IMG/VR virus record: IMGVR_UViG_3300046517_000316
Span: 1 to 21,134 of that record
Source: a virus
Length of the DNA stretch: 21,134 nt
Direction: 5' to 3' (one strand)
The position numbers and the translations under genes were made by a program. The notes beneath the pieces are model-generated. The model searched no databases and was not told the origin of the DNA. It saw only the letters and a program-made list of their open reading frames with translations. Of the stretch, positions 1-8,074 are shown in pieces (positions within the stretch are counted from its first letter, which is position 1; the number at the start of each line of letters is the position of its first letter).

Positions 1-2429
1 CCCTTGGCCCATTGGGAGGCGGGTTGTCCGGAGACGGCGCCCATGGCCCCGGCATAAACCTGCGGGTTGCGTTGCGCGTTCCAGGCCCGGTCGAACTGCG
101 CCAGTGAGGTATACTTGTGTGTTTGACCGAATTTGGTCTCGTTGTCCGCGAAGTGCGAAAGCGCGGCTTGTGAATAGTCCTGATTCGCCTGATTGGTTAT
201 CATCTGCATGTCGAGAATGGATTTGTTCGTGGCGTCTTGCAGATTGACGCCTGGGTTTGCGTCCTTGAACAGCTTGATTGCCTGATACCCGCCACGCGCG
301 CCAAGCACCCCCCGCTCCTGAGTCCCGGCGCCAACCAGTGCCAGCTTGCTGAACGCCTGTGCTGCATCCGCGCCCGAAAGGGTAGCGGATTCCTTTTCCC
401 ATCCCGTGACCGCGCTCGGCAGCCAGCGTTGCAGCCATGCCGATGCCGCTGTTCTCCACTCGGTGCCGGGACCGGTGCTGAACCGTTGCAGCACGTCCTG
501 CATTTCCTTGATGCGGACCTGATCGGCCTGCGCCTGACGACCGGCATCGCCAATCGCGGCGACCTCCTTGGAGTCTCGGTCGTATTGTGACTCGGCGACT
601 TTGTACTTCGCCGGATCGCGTTCGACCTCCTGTTGGGCGGGCGAATAGCCAGGGATCACGACATTGGAGCCGCCACGGGTCTGCGAACCGCTCGGCTCCG
701 GGAACCCAGGCGGAAGTTCGCGGGTGTTGACGCGCACGGTCTCCTTCGTAACCGGGTTTTCGCGCAGGACCGGCTGGCGATAGGTCTCGGTCGCGACCGC
801 GTAGCGCGCCTGTTCCTCGGGTGTCGCGGTGCCGTTGGCGACCTTCGGCCCAAGCTCCATGACGTCCCTCTGGGCCACGGCGGTATCCCGCTGGGCAGGC
901 TGAAACTCCGGCTTTTCCGTTCCGGTGGTGTCGATGAAGGCGTGCTGTGCGGGGTCGTAGACGTAGTGTGGTAAGGGTTTCGCCGCGCTGACCTGTTCCC
1001 CGGTGATCGCCTTCGTCCCGATGCCGGTCTTCGGATCGTATGAGACGCTGTCGGCCTGCATATAGAGCGCGGCCTGGGCGCGGAGACTGGCGGCCAGTGC
1101 CTTGGTTCGTCCGGTCGGGTCCACCACCATATCCAGCATCTGCGCGCGGCGGTTCAGCTCCATCGCCGCCTGGAATTGCGGCGAGTTCTGCCCCGTCGCC
1201 GGTCGGGTGGCCGGAGGAGCTGGAGGCGGCGGCGGGACGACGGGAGCGGGCGGTGGCGTGGCGGCGGCCATTGGTGGGGCAAGGGGGTTCCCCGGTCCCC
1301 TGATCGTGATCCCCGGCAATCCCGTCTGATACAGCGTGTTCGGCTGCTCGACCGGCGGCAGGGGGGTCTGTCCGGCGCCGGGGCCGGCGGTGTCGGTGCC
1401 GCCCAGACGCATGGCGAGGCGGGATGGTTCGACGGCGGGCGCTTCCTCCGCCTGCCCCGTGACGATCGGCGCACCCGGCACTGGCACCAGCGGGGCGAAC
1501 CCAGGTTGCGGCGGCGCGGTTGGCGCGGCCGCTGACGCGGCACCGGGTGCCCCTGCCGGTGGCGCCCCCGCGACCCGTGGCCCCGTGTAGGGATTGAACG
1601 GCGGTGGAGGCGGTGCGCTCGCGACACGAGGGCCGGCGGTGCCGGGGGCGAACGTAAGTGCCGGCGTGCCGGCGAGAGCGCCCACCGTCTGATTGGTATC
1701 CAGGGGACCGAACCGCGACCGCAGGAGTGTCTGCGTGCGAGGCCCGAACCGGCTCAAGGGGATCACCGATGCGACCTGGGCCTGGACCTCACGCGGGGCC
1801 GACATGGCGGTGGGATACTGATTGACATCCACGCCAGCCTGTTTCGCGAAGTCCCGCCACGTCGCCGTCTGTATCTGAAAGTGCCCCTGACTGATCTCGC
1901 TCGCGTTGCCGCCCTGCGCCAGGGTCAATCCACGGCTGTCCTTGTCAACGCCGCTTACGATGTTCTTGTCGCCGCTCTCGATGGAGGCCAGCGCGTCCAT
2001 GAACGATCCGCCGCCGCTACCGCCGCCTCCACCCGTCCCCGTGTTCCCGTACGTCAGCGGCGCGCTCGCCGCCCTTAGCGCATCCGTCACACCCGGCGCC
2101 GTCAGCAGTCCGGTTTGATACTGCTGCGGCACGGTCAGGCCGCGTTGGACAAGACCCTGGACCGCCGCGTGGCCGGGATAGTCCGCAGGCGCGTTGCGCG
2201 CGAAACCCTGGCGTTGCAGATCCGCGATCATGCCGGGATAGGCCGCCGCCGCGTCGGCCTCGGACATGCCCAGTAGCGAGCCGGCGGCGCGTCCGACCAT
2301 CTCCATGTCCGTGGCACCGATCTTCTGCCGGCCTTCGATGGTCTGGTTAGCCGCCTGATCGATCGCCGCCTGATTGTACATGACGTTGGGCGTCGGATCG
2401 GTGATCTGCCATTGGGTGAACTGGGGCAT
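1..2429 (-). CDS. Phage ejection (internal virion) protein with lytic-transglycosylase-like domain, 3' end outside window
   Basis: The frame is open from the ATG at 2429 to the window edge, giving at least 809 residues; the C-terminus is missing. An SD-like AGAGGTGG lies about 10 nt before the ATG, 2 nt after the stop of the preceding gene. Residues 1-125 are soluble and helical, followed by a Gly/Ser linker (about 128-142). Residues 143-240 look like a degenerate SLT-type transglycosylase: the segment SIESG has the candidate catalytic Glu at 151, then SQGHFQIQ and TWRDFA at 180-195. A Pro/Ala-rich stretch follows (about 265-410), then a long helical region. Its place at the end of the virion operon, after a p32-type gene, matches P22 gp20/gp16-type ejection proteins, some of which carry muralytic domains. 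The inferred role is local peptidoglycan opening during DNA entry. The transglycosylase call rests on motif pattern only. Confidence 0.72.
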   Translation of the reverse strand, partial: MPQFTQWQITDPTPNVMYNQAAIDQAANQTIEGRQKIGATDMEMVGRAAGSLLGMSEADAAAAYPGMIADLQRQGFARNAPADYPGHAAVQGLVQRGLTVPQQYQTGLLTAPGVTDALRAASAPLTYGNTGTGGGGGSGGGSFMDALASIESGDKNIVSGVDKDSRGLTLAQGGNASEISQGHFQIQTATWRDFAKQAGVDVNQYPTAMSAPREVQAQVASVIPLSRFGPRTQTLLRSRFGPLDTNQTVGALAGTPALTFAPGTAGPRVASAPPPPPFNPYTGPRVAGAPPAGAPGAASAAAPTAPPQPGFAPLVPVPGAPIVTGQAEEAPAVEPSRLAMRLGGTDTAGPGAGQTPLPPVEQPNTLYQTGLPGITIRGPGNPLAPPMAAATPPPAPVVPPPPPAPPATRPATGQNSPQFQAAMELNRRAQMLDMVVDPTGRTKALAASLRAQAALYMQADSVSYDPKTGIGTKAITGEQVSAAKPLPHYVYDPAQHAFIDTTGTEKPEFQPAQRDTAVAQRDVMELGPKVANGTATPEEQARYAVATETYRQPVLRENPVTKETVRVNTRELPPGFPEPSGSQTRGGSNVVIPGYSPAQQEVERDPAKYKVAESQYDRDSKEVAAIGDAGRQAQADQVRIKEMQDVLQRFSTGPGTEWRTAASAWLQRWLPSAVTGWEKESATLSGADAAQAFSKLALVGAGTQERGVLGARGGYQAIKLFKDANPGVNLQDATNKSILDMQMITNQANQDYSQAALSHFADNETKFGQTHKYTSLAQFDRAWNAQRNPQVYAGAMGAVSGQPASQWAK

Positions 2430-2431
2430 GG

Positions 2432-3148
2432 CTAGATCTGCCACCTCTGGTTCGGATCGGACGACGTAACGTATGGCCGGTTATCGACCGGGTTGATAAC
2501 GGTCGAGTCCGTCGCGGGTTGACCACCGCCGCCGCCGCCCGCGAGCGCGTTCTGATACCCCATATTGCCGAGGTAGCTGGTGGCCGCGTTGCCGACGCCC
2601 TTGGCGGTGTTGCCGTAGATCGAGGACAGCGCGCTGCCGAGGCTCAGATCGGTCTGCGCGATCCCCTCTCCGGTTTTCAGGCTCGCCGTCCCTTGCCCGG
2701 CGGCGGCGTTCTCACCGAGTTTCGATATATCGAAAAGACGATTGTAGTAGTTCGTGAACTCCTGATCCGCGAGCCCGGTGCCAAACGTCTGCTCCGCCTT
2801 CAATACGGCTCCCGAGCGCCCGAAGCCCTGTGCCGCCGCGCCCGCGTCAACGGCGCGCAGACCCTGGTCGAGCGACCACTGGTAACCTGGGGACGCCTGG
2901 AAGTTGGCCCGCGCGGCGTTGGCGGCATCCGGCCCGTTCAACCCGAGCAGGTCTCCGGTCGCCGTGTTCGCCTGCCCGCCGCTCGCGGCCCACGGCATCA
3001 GATCCTTGCGCGCCCGTTCCTCGGCGGCCTGTTGCGCGGCGTTGGCCTTGCTGGCCGCGTCCCTGGCGGCGTTGGATTGCAAAACCCCTCCAACGACGCT
3101 GGCGGTGGCTCCTACTCCGGCGGCGACGGCGGCGGCGGCAAAGGGCAC
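2432..3148 (-). CDS. DNA transfer protein p32-like internal virion protein
   Basis: This 238-residue protein starts at GTG 3148, preceded by a good SD (GGAGG, about 9 nt upstream). The N-terminus is Ala/Gly-rich and hydrophobic (residues 1-25), followed by an Ala-rich helix. The central block resembles the family commonly annotated as phage DNA transfer protein p32: SPGYQWSLDQGLRA at about 86-99, then GRSGAVLKAEQTFGTGLA and QEFTNYYNRL. The C-terminus has a Gly-rich run before the last 30 residues. Such proteins lie beside the ejection proteins of P22-like phages and are thought to leave the virion with the DNA. Its location, directly before the transglycosylase ejection gene, fits that role. 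The family resemblance is strong; the function is inferred. Confidence 0.8.
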   Translation of the reverse strand: MPFAAAAVAAGVGATASVVGGVLQSNAARDAASKANAAQQAAEERARKDLMPWAASGGQANTATGDLLGLNGPDAANAARANFQASPGYQWSLDQGLRAVDAGAAAQGFGRSGAVLKAEQTFGTGLADQEFTNYYNRLFDISKLGENAAAGQGTASLKTGEGIAQTDLSLGSALSSIYGNTAKGVGNAATSYLGNMGYQNALAGGGGGGQPATDSTVINPVDNRPYVTSSDPNQRWQI

Positions 3149-3151
3149 GGC

Positions 3152-3499
3152 TCAATCCTCCAGAACGAGGTTGTGGTGTTCGGCGATCGGCGGTTCGCCA
3201 TCCGCTTCGGCATGGTCGGCGTTGTGGATGCACAATAACCCCGTGGCCGGGGTGAGCGTCAAAAACGCGTGCATCATATGCGCGGGGATCGAAATGAGCG
3301 ACGGCGCGTGGAAGTCGCCGAGTTGAACTCCATCCCGCCACACTCTGACCGCTCCGGACGTTACCGCCGTGACATGACCCCATCGGTGGCTGTGTTGGGG
3401 TAGCAACGTCTCCGCGTCGGGCACGGTGTAGGCCTTCACGTAGATGCCCTCGAAGATGGTGAGCGCCTCGGTGATCGGTTGGTTGGGCGCGCGTTTCAT
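3152..3499 (-). CDS. Small cupin-fold protein
   Basis: This 115-residue protein starts at ATG 3499, which overlaps the preceding hydroxylase stop (ATGA), so the two are probably translationally coupled. The frame stays open upstream, but the extension is Arg-rich and antisense-like to the neighbour, so I chose the overlap start. The cupin pattern is visible: HSH at 36-38 with H42 where motif 1 normally has Glu, Gly49, and a second motif with PAHMMH at 72-77 giving H74/H77. These histidines could bind a metal. The length fits a single-domain cupin. Substrate is unknown. Cupins coupled to a 2OG oxygenase suggest a shared pathway or partner, but this is inference. An SD is not obvious. Confidence 0.7.
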   Translation of the reverse strand: MKRAPNQPITEALTIFEGIYVKAYTVPDAETLLPQHSHRWGHVTAVTSGAVRVWRDGVQLGDFHAPSLISIPAHMMHAFLTLTPATGLLCIHNADHAEADGEPPIAEHHNLVLED

Positions 3500-4053
3500 T
3501 CTTCGACCCTCAGACAAATTATCAGAGTCGTTCGCATGTCGTTTCCATCGTTCGAAATTGAATGCGGGCGGGTATTGTCGAACTCGAATATCTCGCCATC
3601 TCGGAACACCTGCTCGTCGCCATCGCACTCCACGATGCACCGCGCGTTAGCTTGCAATACCACATAGCATTTGCGGTTGTAGCGTTGGGCGTGCCATGCG
3701 TCAGCGTCACTGTGACGCTTGATGCGACCGCCCGGTGGCAGTCGTGTGCAAAGGATGCCGCCGATCTCCACCGCCCTCTGTGACGTCATCAGGCCCCATG
3801 TAAGCCGGTGAATCGACGGCAGTTTGTCCCACACCGGATAGAATACGCATTGCCCTGGCCAGTTGTAGTCCTCCGGCTCCCGCAGCGTTTCACGCGGGAA
3901 ATATCTGATCCACAGGTCGGAGGTCAGATCGCCATGCGCGGTGTCCTCGCGCTCCTTACGTTCGGCGTATTGACCCCATTCCGGCACAGCGTCGAGTTCC
4001 GCCAGTATCGGCGCCACGTCCAGGCCCGTGTGCAGAAGTCTGAAATTTCGCAT
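3496..4053 (-). CDS. Aspartyl/asparaginyl beta-hydroxylase-like 2OG-Fe(II) oxygenase
   Basis: This 185-residue protein starts at ATG 4053, directly after the stop of the previous gene (TAG-ATG with no gap). The C-terminal half carries the double-stranded beta-helix signature of the Asp_Arg_Hydrox family: HSD with H114/D116 as Fe ligands, then GEIFEFDNTRPHS with the distal ligand H164, and R174 as a candidate 2-oxoglutarate-binding residue. The N-terminal half has many aromatic residues (W26, W48, Y51, Y63, W65). Family members hydroxylate Asp, Asn or Pro side chains, or related small molecules; here the target is unknown. It lies inside the tail/ejection module and is coupled to a cupin gene. 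A virion protein or a host factor are both possible targets. Confidence 0.82.
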   Translation of the reverse strand: MRNFRLLHTGLDVAPILAELDAVPEWGQYAERKEREDTAHGDLTSDLWIRYFPRETLREPEDYNWPGQCVFYPVWDKLPSIHRLTWGLMTSQRAVEIGGILCTRLPPGGRIKRHSDADAWHAQRYNRKCYVVLQANARCIVECDGDEQVFRDGEIFEFDNTRPHSISNDGNDMRTTLIICLRVEE

Positions 4054-4608
4054 CTACCTGACTCTACGTCCCCACAACATGCCAGTCACCGACGCGCCCC
4101 CGCTTGTGAACCCGCACTGCGCCACGAGGTAGACCGTCGTGTCGGCGCTGACATTGATCCGCTGATCGCCGCCCGTTCCCAGACGTAGTTGATTGGCGGT
4201 GGCCGACCCGGCGACCCTGGCGGATATCACGTTGAGCGTGGCCGAGGCGATGGAGCAGCTCGCCGCCGCGTAGGTCGTGGCCCCGGTCGGGTTGAATATG
4301 ACATTCCCCGCCACATCCCAGTCGCCCGGCGTCAGCACGAGGCTACATATGTTCTGGAGCGACCCGTTGCTCAGTCCCACGGATGCCCCGCTGGGCGTGA
4401 ACAGATACTCGCCGATATCCCCCGCCACCGCGTCGGAGCCGTCCGTGACGCCTTTGTTCTTCGTCGCGGCGATGGCCAGGGCGTTAACCTGATCCGACAA
4501 GCTCTGATGATACTCGGTCCACGCCTGCGAGTGCTGCTGACCCGAGGGGTAGTCAGCGATCGGCGCGTCGTGAAACGGCGGATCGATGAGCTTCGGTGCC
4601 GTCGCCAT
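4054..4608 (-). CDS. Phage tail-associated structural protein, unknown function
   Basis: The ATG at 4608 overlaps the gp10-like stop (TGATG), giving 184 residues; a GTG one codon upstream (4611) is the alternative. The N-terminus (about 1-55) is polar and helical and ends with SDQVNALAIAATKNK. The rest is beta-rich, with a block TPGDWDVAGNVIF that recurs in small phage tail or fibre-associated proteins, then repeated Ser/Thr/Ala strands. There is no signal peptide or membrane segment. The position after the tail hub suggests a small tail accessory or adhesin. I recognise the style but cannot name a specific function. Confidence 0.65.
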   Translation of the reverse strand: MATAPKLIDPPFHDAPIADYPSGQQHSQAWTEYHQSLSDQVNALAIAATKNKGVTDGSDAVAGDIGEYLFTPSGASVGLSNGSLQNICSLVLTPGDWDVAGNVIFNPTGATTYAAASCSIASATLNVISARVAGSATANQLRLGTGGDQRINVSADTTVYLVAQCGFTSGGASVTGMLWGRRVR

Positions 4609-6110
4609 CACGAGGCCCCCGGCGCGATGTCGGCGCTGAGCGCGAAAAGTCGCGTGAGTCCGTGTACCGTAATCCGATAACTCCGTTCGCGAAACGATCC
4701 TAGCCGTGTGGTGAAGACACGGTGGCGAAACGCCCCTGGTGCCCCCGCCGACATGACGCGCGGGGGTTTAAAGGTTCGCGCACCATCGTCCGACCAGTCG
4801 AGACTGACCGGCCCCGGCGTCTCGGCCGAACCCACCTCCATCTCAACCTCCGCACGAGAACAGAACGCCCGCGCTCCGCGAACGCTACTGACCGTAATCG
4901 GCGGCAGAGTCGCCTGCCTGATCACGGTCACGCCCGCGTCGACCGGCCACATCGCGATTGTGTAAATCTGCCCGGTCGAACGATCTCCGAACAAATGCAG
5001 CGCGTTATTGTCGGTCGCCGCGACCCACGCCGCCCACGGCGCGTGCCCGTCCGTGCTGGTCGAACGTTCGTGCCACTTCTCCGTAGACGCGTCATAGACC
5101 AACGTCCGGTTGTCGATCGTCGTCAGGCAATAGAACCAGTGACCTCGGAAGGCGTGCGTCATCGCGTCCAGGCTGACGGAATTGCCGCCGATGATCGCTT
5201 CGATGGCATGCGTCGAAACCCGCTTCGGCACGTAACCGTTGCTGCGGTAAACAATGCCGTCGAGGCCCATCCACCACACCGATCCATCGGCGCGGCAGAC
5301 CGACATAGGCGAGCCGGTGCCGACATTGATCACCCCTCCGGACATGCGGCGGAACGGAAAAAACGAGATCCCCGGCGTCGTCTCCAATCCACTCGACCCC
5401 GCGTCATACCAGACCTCGAAACCGTTCTCACCCACCGTCCAGACCTGTCCGCGATGCGCGATGACCCGGCGAACCGCGTTCGGCATGGCATCGGAAAAGA
5501 CAAAATCCAGCGCGTCGAAGCTGAGTGGGTCGAGCAGCCGCGAGATGAACCATTGCGATGTGTCGCCGAGCGAACTGAACGCAAAATACCCGTCCACGTA
5601 ACAAACCGACGAGGCGCCGGGGAAGTCCGGATCGGTGATCAGGTTCAACGCATCGCCGGGCAGATGCCCGCAGGTATAGGCCCGAGGTGCCACGCAGATC
5701 ACGCAGGCGAGCGGCCCCGCCGCGATGGAGACGAAGCTGTTCCACGGACTTGTCCCCGCGTCCGCCGTGCCGACATCGAGCAGGATCTCGGGAACCGGGC
5801 TCCCGTCCGGCGCGAACCGCAAACGGTAGGCTTTCGTGCCGCTCACGAAGTAAATGACGCCAGGCGCGTCGTCGTTCATCGCCAGGATTGGGTCGATGCC
5901 GACCGAGAGATAGGGCAGCAGCGCGGGTGTGGAGACCAGCGGCGTCTCCGTGCGCGCGTCGGCGGGCGCATGCTCCAGCATCAGATTCAGCAACGTCTTG
6001 TGGACCAGCGGCAGCGATGGATGCTCGTACGTCTCCGTGGGAAACGGCACGCGCCGCATCCCGGTCTTCGGCTTGAGCGCGTCCTGAAGTTGGGTGAGCG
6101 TGTCGGACAT
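4608..6110 (-). CDS. P22 gp10-like tail hub / packaged DNA stabilization protein
   Basis: This 500-residue protein starts at ATG 6110 with a 1-nt stop/start overlap (TGATG) with the S74 fibre gene; the in-frame upstream extension is antisense shadow and was left out. It is rich in short beta motifs with aromatic residues. The most telling block is about 203-255: DFVFSDAMPNAV, RRVIAHRGQVWTVGENGFEVWYD, then FFPFRRMSGG, GSVWWMGLDGIVYRSNGY and KRVSTHAIEAI. This order matches P22 gp10 (472 aa), which forms the hexameric hub below the gp4 ring and plugs the packaged head. The length agrees with that family. It is less certain whether it alone makes the hub in this phage. Confidence 0.78.
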   Translation of the reverse strand: MSDTLTQLQDALKPKTGMRRVPFPTETYEHPSLPLVHKTLLNLMLEHAPADARTETPLVSTPALLPYLSVGIDPILAMNDDAPGVIYFVSGTKAYRLRFAPDGSPVPEILLDVGTADAGTSPWNSFVSIAAGPLACVICVAPRAYTCGHLPGDALNLITDPDFPGASSVCYVDGYFAFSSLGDTSQWFISRLLDPLSFDALDFVFSDAMPNAVRRVIAHRGQVWTVGENGFEVWYDAGSSGLETTPGISFFPFRRMSGGVINVGTGSPMSVCRADGSVWWMGLDGIVYRSNGYVPKRVSTHAIEAIIGGNSVSLDAMTHAFRGHWFYCLTTIDNRTLVYDASTEKWHERSTSTDGHAPWAAWVAATDNNALHLFGDRSTGQIYTIAMWPVDAGVTVIRQATLPPITVSSVRGARAFCSRAEVEMEVGSAETPGPVSLDWSDDGARTFKPPRVMSAGAPGAFRHRVFTTRLGSFRERSYRITVHGLTRLFALSADIAPGAS

Positions 6111-7153
6111 CAGACGCCTTCGAGTGTCGCCACGCGCGCGGTGAGCGTCGTTATGAGGTCGTTCAGTTCTTTGATCGCGTTGACGTTGAGCGCGGTCAGC
6201 GTTGACTCGGTCAACGCCAGCGTCGACTCGCCGTCCCGCGTGAGAACCATACCGGAATCCCACACCGCTTCCGGCACGATGGGTTGCACGTCCTGGGCGA
6301 TGAAGCCGATTTCCTCCGGTGCCCCCGGCTGCACGCCTGGATGGTCGCGGGTGAACGACACCGGCTGAAGCTGGAGCACCTCGGCGAGGCCCTTGGTCGT
6401 CGGCGTGATGCCGGTCTTCACGCGCCGGTCGGAAATGTTTTGATAGGCGCCAACACCACCCACCGCCGCGACCGAATTGAAACAGAGTCCGTCCGACGCA
6501 CGCATGTTCCACATCGGCACGCTGTTGCTGATCCAGTTCAGCGCCCCATCCGTCTGGTTCCATTCCCAGTAATATTGCGCGCCGAAGAAGAATTTCCGCC
6601 CCACGCCGCCCGGTGCGAAACCGAACACGCCCGCCACGTTCCAGACCGCCTGATCGGCCAGGACATACTGCGGCGAATGGATCGCGCCCCCGGCGCTGAC
6701 GTCGCCCGTGGTGAAGAGATGGCCGAGACGATCGAGCGACATTTGTACGCCGATGTCCGATGTCCAGGCGCGCGTGCCGCCGGCCGCGTACCAGATGTCA
6801 TACCAACCGGCGGCATGAGCCTGAATGTGATTGCCATCCGGCGCCGGCACCGTGAATGACCATGCGTAGGCATCCGACGAAGACAACCGGAAGAAGTCGC
6901 CGTAGAAGCCTTGCGCGGTGAGGCTGCCGGTGACCGATCCGCCCGTCGTGCCCAGCACCGGCACCCACGCCCCATTCTGCCGGCCATAGGGCGAGTTGGT
7001 CGTCGGTGCCTCGGAAATGGCGCCGGTGTGAAAATAGTTCTTCAGCGCCAACGCTGAGAACCGCCCGGTCCCGGTCTTGTCGGCGACGACTGACGAACTG
7101 TCGGTCACGGCGCCGAGGTCTGGCAGATCGATGACGCGAATGGTGCCGGACAT
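6110..7153 (-). CDS. Tail fibre/spike with C-terminal S74 intramolecular chaperone domain
   Basis: This 347-residue protein starts at ATG 7153, with GTGGAG about 12 nt upstream. The N-terminal 100 residues are typical of fibre attachment regions (FSALALKNYF, TGGSVTGSLTAQGF). The middle is beta-rich and aromatic. Residues 240-347 form a Peptidase_S74 (ICA) domain: ISDRRVKTGI with the candidate autocleavage dyad S241/K246, then VLQLQPVSF and EEIGFIAQDVQPIVPEAV, ending in a helix predicted to trimerise (about 324-345). In the family this domain templates trimer folding and then cuts itself off N-terminal to that Ser. It is the last fibre of the cassette and precedes the tail hub, so it is a likely receptor-binding fibre. 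Confidence 0.85.
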   Translation of the reverse strand: MSGTIRVIDLPDLGAVTDSSSVVADKTGTGRFSALALKNYFHTGAISEAPTTNSPYGRQNGAWVPVLGTTGGSVTGSLTAQGFYGDFFRLSSSDAYAWSFTVPAPDGNHIQAHAAGWYDIWYAAGGTRAWTSDIGVQMSLDRLGHLFTTGDVSAGGAIHSPQYVLADQAVWNVAGVFGFAPGGVGRKFFFGAQYYWEWNQTDGALNWISNSVPMWNMRASDGLCFNSVAAVGGVGAYQNISDRRVKTGITPTTKGLAEVLQLQPVSFTRDHPGVQPGAPEEIGFIAQDVQPIVPEAVWDSGMVLTRDGESTLALTESTLTALNVNAIKELNDLITTLTARVATLEGV

Positions 7154-7155
7154 GA

Positions 7156-7755
7156 TCAGGATGTCTCCACTTGCAGGAGGGTGTCGGAGGTGATGATGGG
7201 CCGCAGATCGTCGGTCGTCAGCCACAGCAACGAGGGTGCCACGGGCGGTTTGGGCAGCGGCGGGGGCACCCGCGAGACCATGGGCCTGACGTGCAAATGT
7301 CCCTCGGCCAGCAACTGCGCCTCGCCGCCGTCAAACGCATCGTAGTAAGCGGCCCAGCGACAACGCCTCGGCCATGTGTTCATGGTGCCGGAGGGGATAC
7401 GGATCTCGAACGTGCCGGCACTCACATCGTAAATCGTGCCCGTGGCTGACCACAGCACCGTCCCAGGCCCGGCGACGCCGCCGCCGTACCAACCGCCCCA
7501 GCCGTAGTCATCGCCAGACCCCCACCCGCCGAAGTGTGGTCCGTAGCCGCCCCGGCTGTCGGGCCAGACGAACATCGAGACATTCGACCCGCCGAGGTTT
7601 TCGGCCAACTCGATCGGCAGCGCGTCGGGGCTGTCGCGATCGACGATTGAAACGAGCAGGGTGACGCTGTCGGTGCCGCCCAGGACCAGATCGCGCGTGG
7701 GCACGCGGACGGGAGAGACGCGGTCGAGCGGCAGCGTGAGGGTGAGGGCGGTCAT
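7156..7755 (-). CDS. Beta-rich phage structural protein, possibly baseplate/fibre linker
   Basis: The likely start is ATG 7755, which overlaps the stop of the 31-aa microgene (ATGA); GTG 7764 is the alternative. The product has 199 residues. The N-terminus alternates hydrophobic strands (LTLPLDRVSPV, SVTLLVSIVDRD) like Ig-type N-terminal domains of phage upper baseplate proteins. A Gly/Trp/Tyr-rich insert follows at about residues 66-95, with repeated GWG and GGY units. The C-terminal part is Pro-rich (PPPLPKPPVAP) and ends without a recognisable domain. It lies inside the fibre cassette between a microgene and the S74 fibre. I do not recognise a named family with confidence. Confidence 0.65.
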   Translation of the reverse strand: MTALTLTLPLDRVSPVRVPTRDLVLGGTDSVTLLVSIVDRDSPDALPIELAENLGGSNVSMFVWPDSRGGYGPHFGGWGSGDDYGWGGWYGGGVAGPGTVLWSATGTIYDVSAGTFEIRIPSGTMNTWPRRCRWAAYYDAFDGGEAQLLAEGHLHVRPMVSRVPPPLPKPPVAPSLLWLTTDDLRPIITSDTLLQVETS

Positions 7756-7847
7756 CGCAGCCACAGGAACATTTTGCCAAACTCATGGAACACCGTCGCG
7801 GCCTTGGCCTTGCCTTTCGGACCCAGGCCCGTGGTTGATTTCGCCAT
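7752..7847 (-). CDS. 31-aa basic microprotein, possibly a truncated DUF6496-like protein
   Basis: The ATG at 7847 has one of the best ribosome binding sites in the window (GGGGAGGT, about 7 nt upstream), which overlaps the TAA stop of the membrane-protein gene. Its TGA overlaps the next ATG (ATGA), so it bridges two genes with no free space. The peptide is Lys-rich, begins MAKSTTGLGPKGKAK and ends in FGKMFLWLR. The segment with HEFGK resembles the N-terminal half of small DUF6496-type phage/bacterial proteins, which continue for another 25 or so residues; here the frame stops. It may be a shortened relative or a coupling peptide. Translation is well supported; function is not. Confidence 0.6.
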   Translation of the reverse strand: MAKSTTGLGPKGKAKAATVFHEFGKMFLWLR

Positions 7848-7852
7848 ATCGC

Positions 7853-8074
7853 TTACCTCCCCTGAGCCTGAAGACACTTGTCGAGGATCTTTGTGAGCAT
7901 CGTATTCCTGGCCTCGGTGTTATGGGAAAATGTGTAGCTGGCGACACCAAGGAAGCAAATGTTCAGGACGATAAGTACGACGAAGCCCGCCGGTAATGCC
8001 TTTATCAACCGTTCCGGCACCGTCGCGAGGATGTGCGTGGGCGAGCGGCCATTGCCATTGGCGTGCTCGCTCAT
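7853..8074 (-). CDS. Small single-pass membrane protein
   Basis: This 73-residue protein starts at ATG 8074, overlapping the zinc-finger gene stop (ATGA). Residues 1-22 are a polar leader almost identical to that of the upstream zinc-finger protein (18 of 22 residues). One transmembrane segment follows at about 29-48 (FVVLIVLNICFLGVASY), then a short amphipathic C-terminus with a single Cys (C67). Small single-helix proteins of this type are frequent near phage tail and lysis genes; a spanin-like, holin-accessory or exclusion role is possible, but nothing in the sequence decides. The longer in-frame ORF upstream overlaps the neighbour and was not used. Confidence 0.7.
   Translation of the reverse strand: MSEHANGNGRSPTHILATVPERLIKALPAGFVVLIVLNICFLGVASYTFSHNTEARNTMLTKILDKCLQAQGR

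Noticed and set aside
2519-3238. 239-aa open frame on the plus strand
   Set aside because: Antisense of the p32-like and cupin genes; Gly/Arg-rich without protein-like motifs.
4722-6368. 548-aa open frame on the plus strand
   Set aside because: It is antisense to the gp10-like gene, and its Arg/Pro-rich composition is that of a GC-rich shadow frame; the minus strand has clear family motifs.
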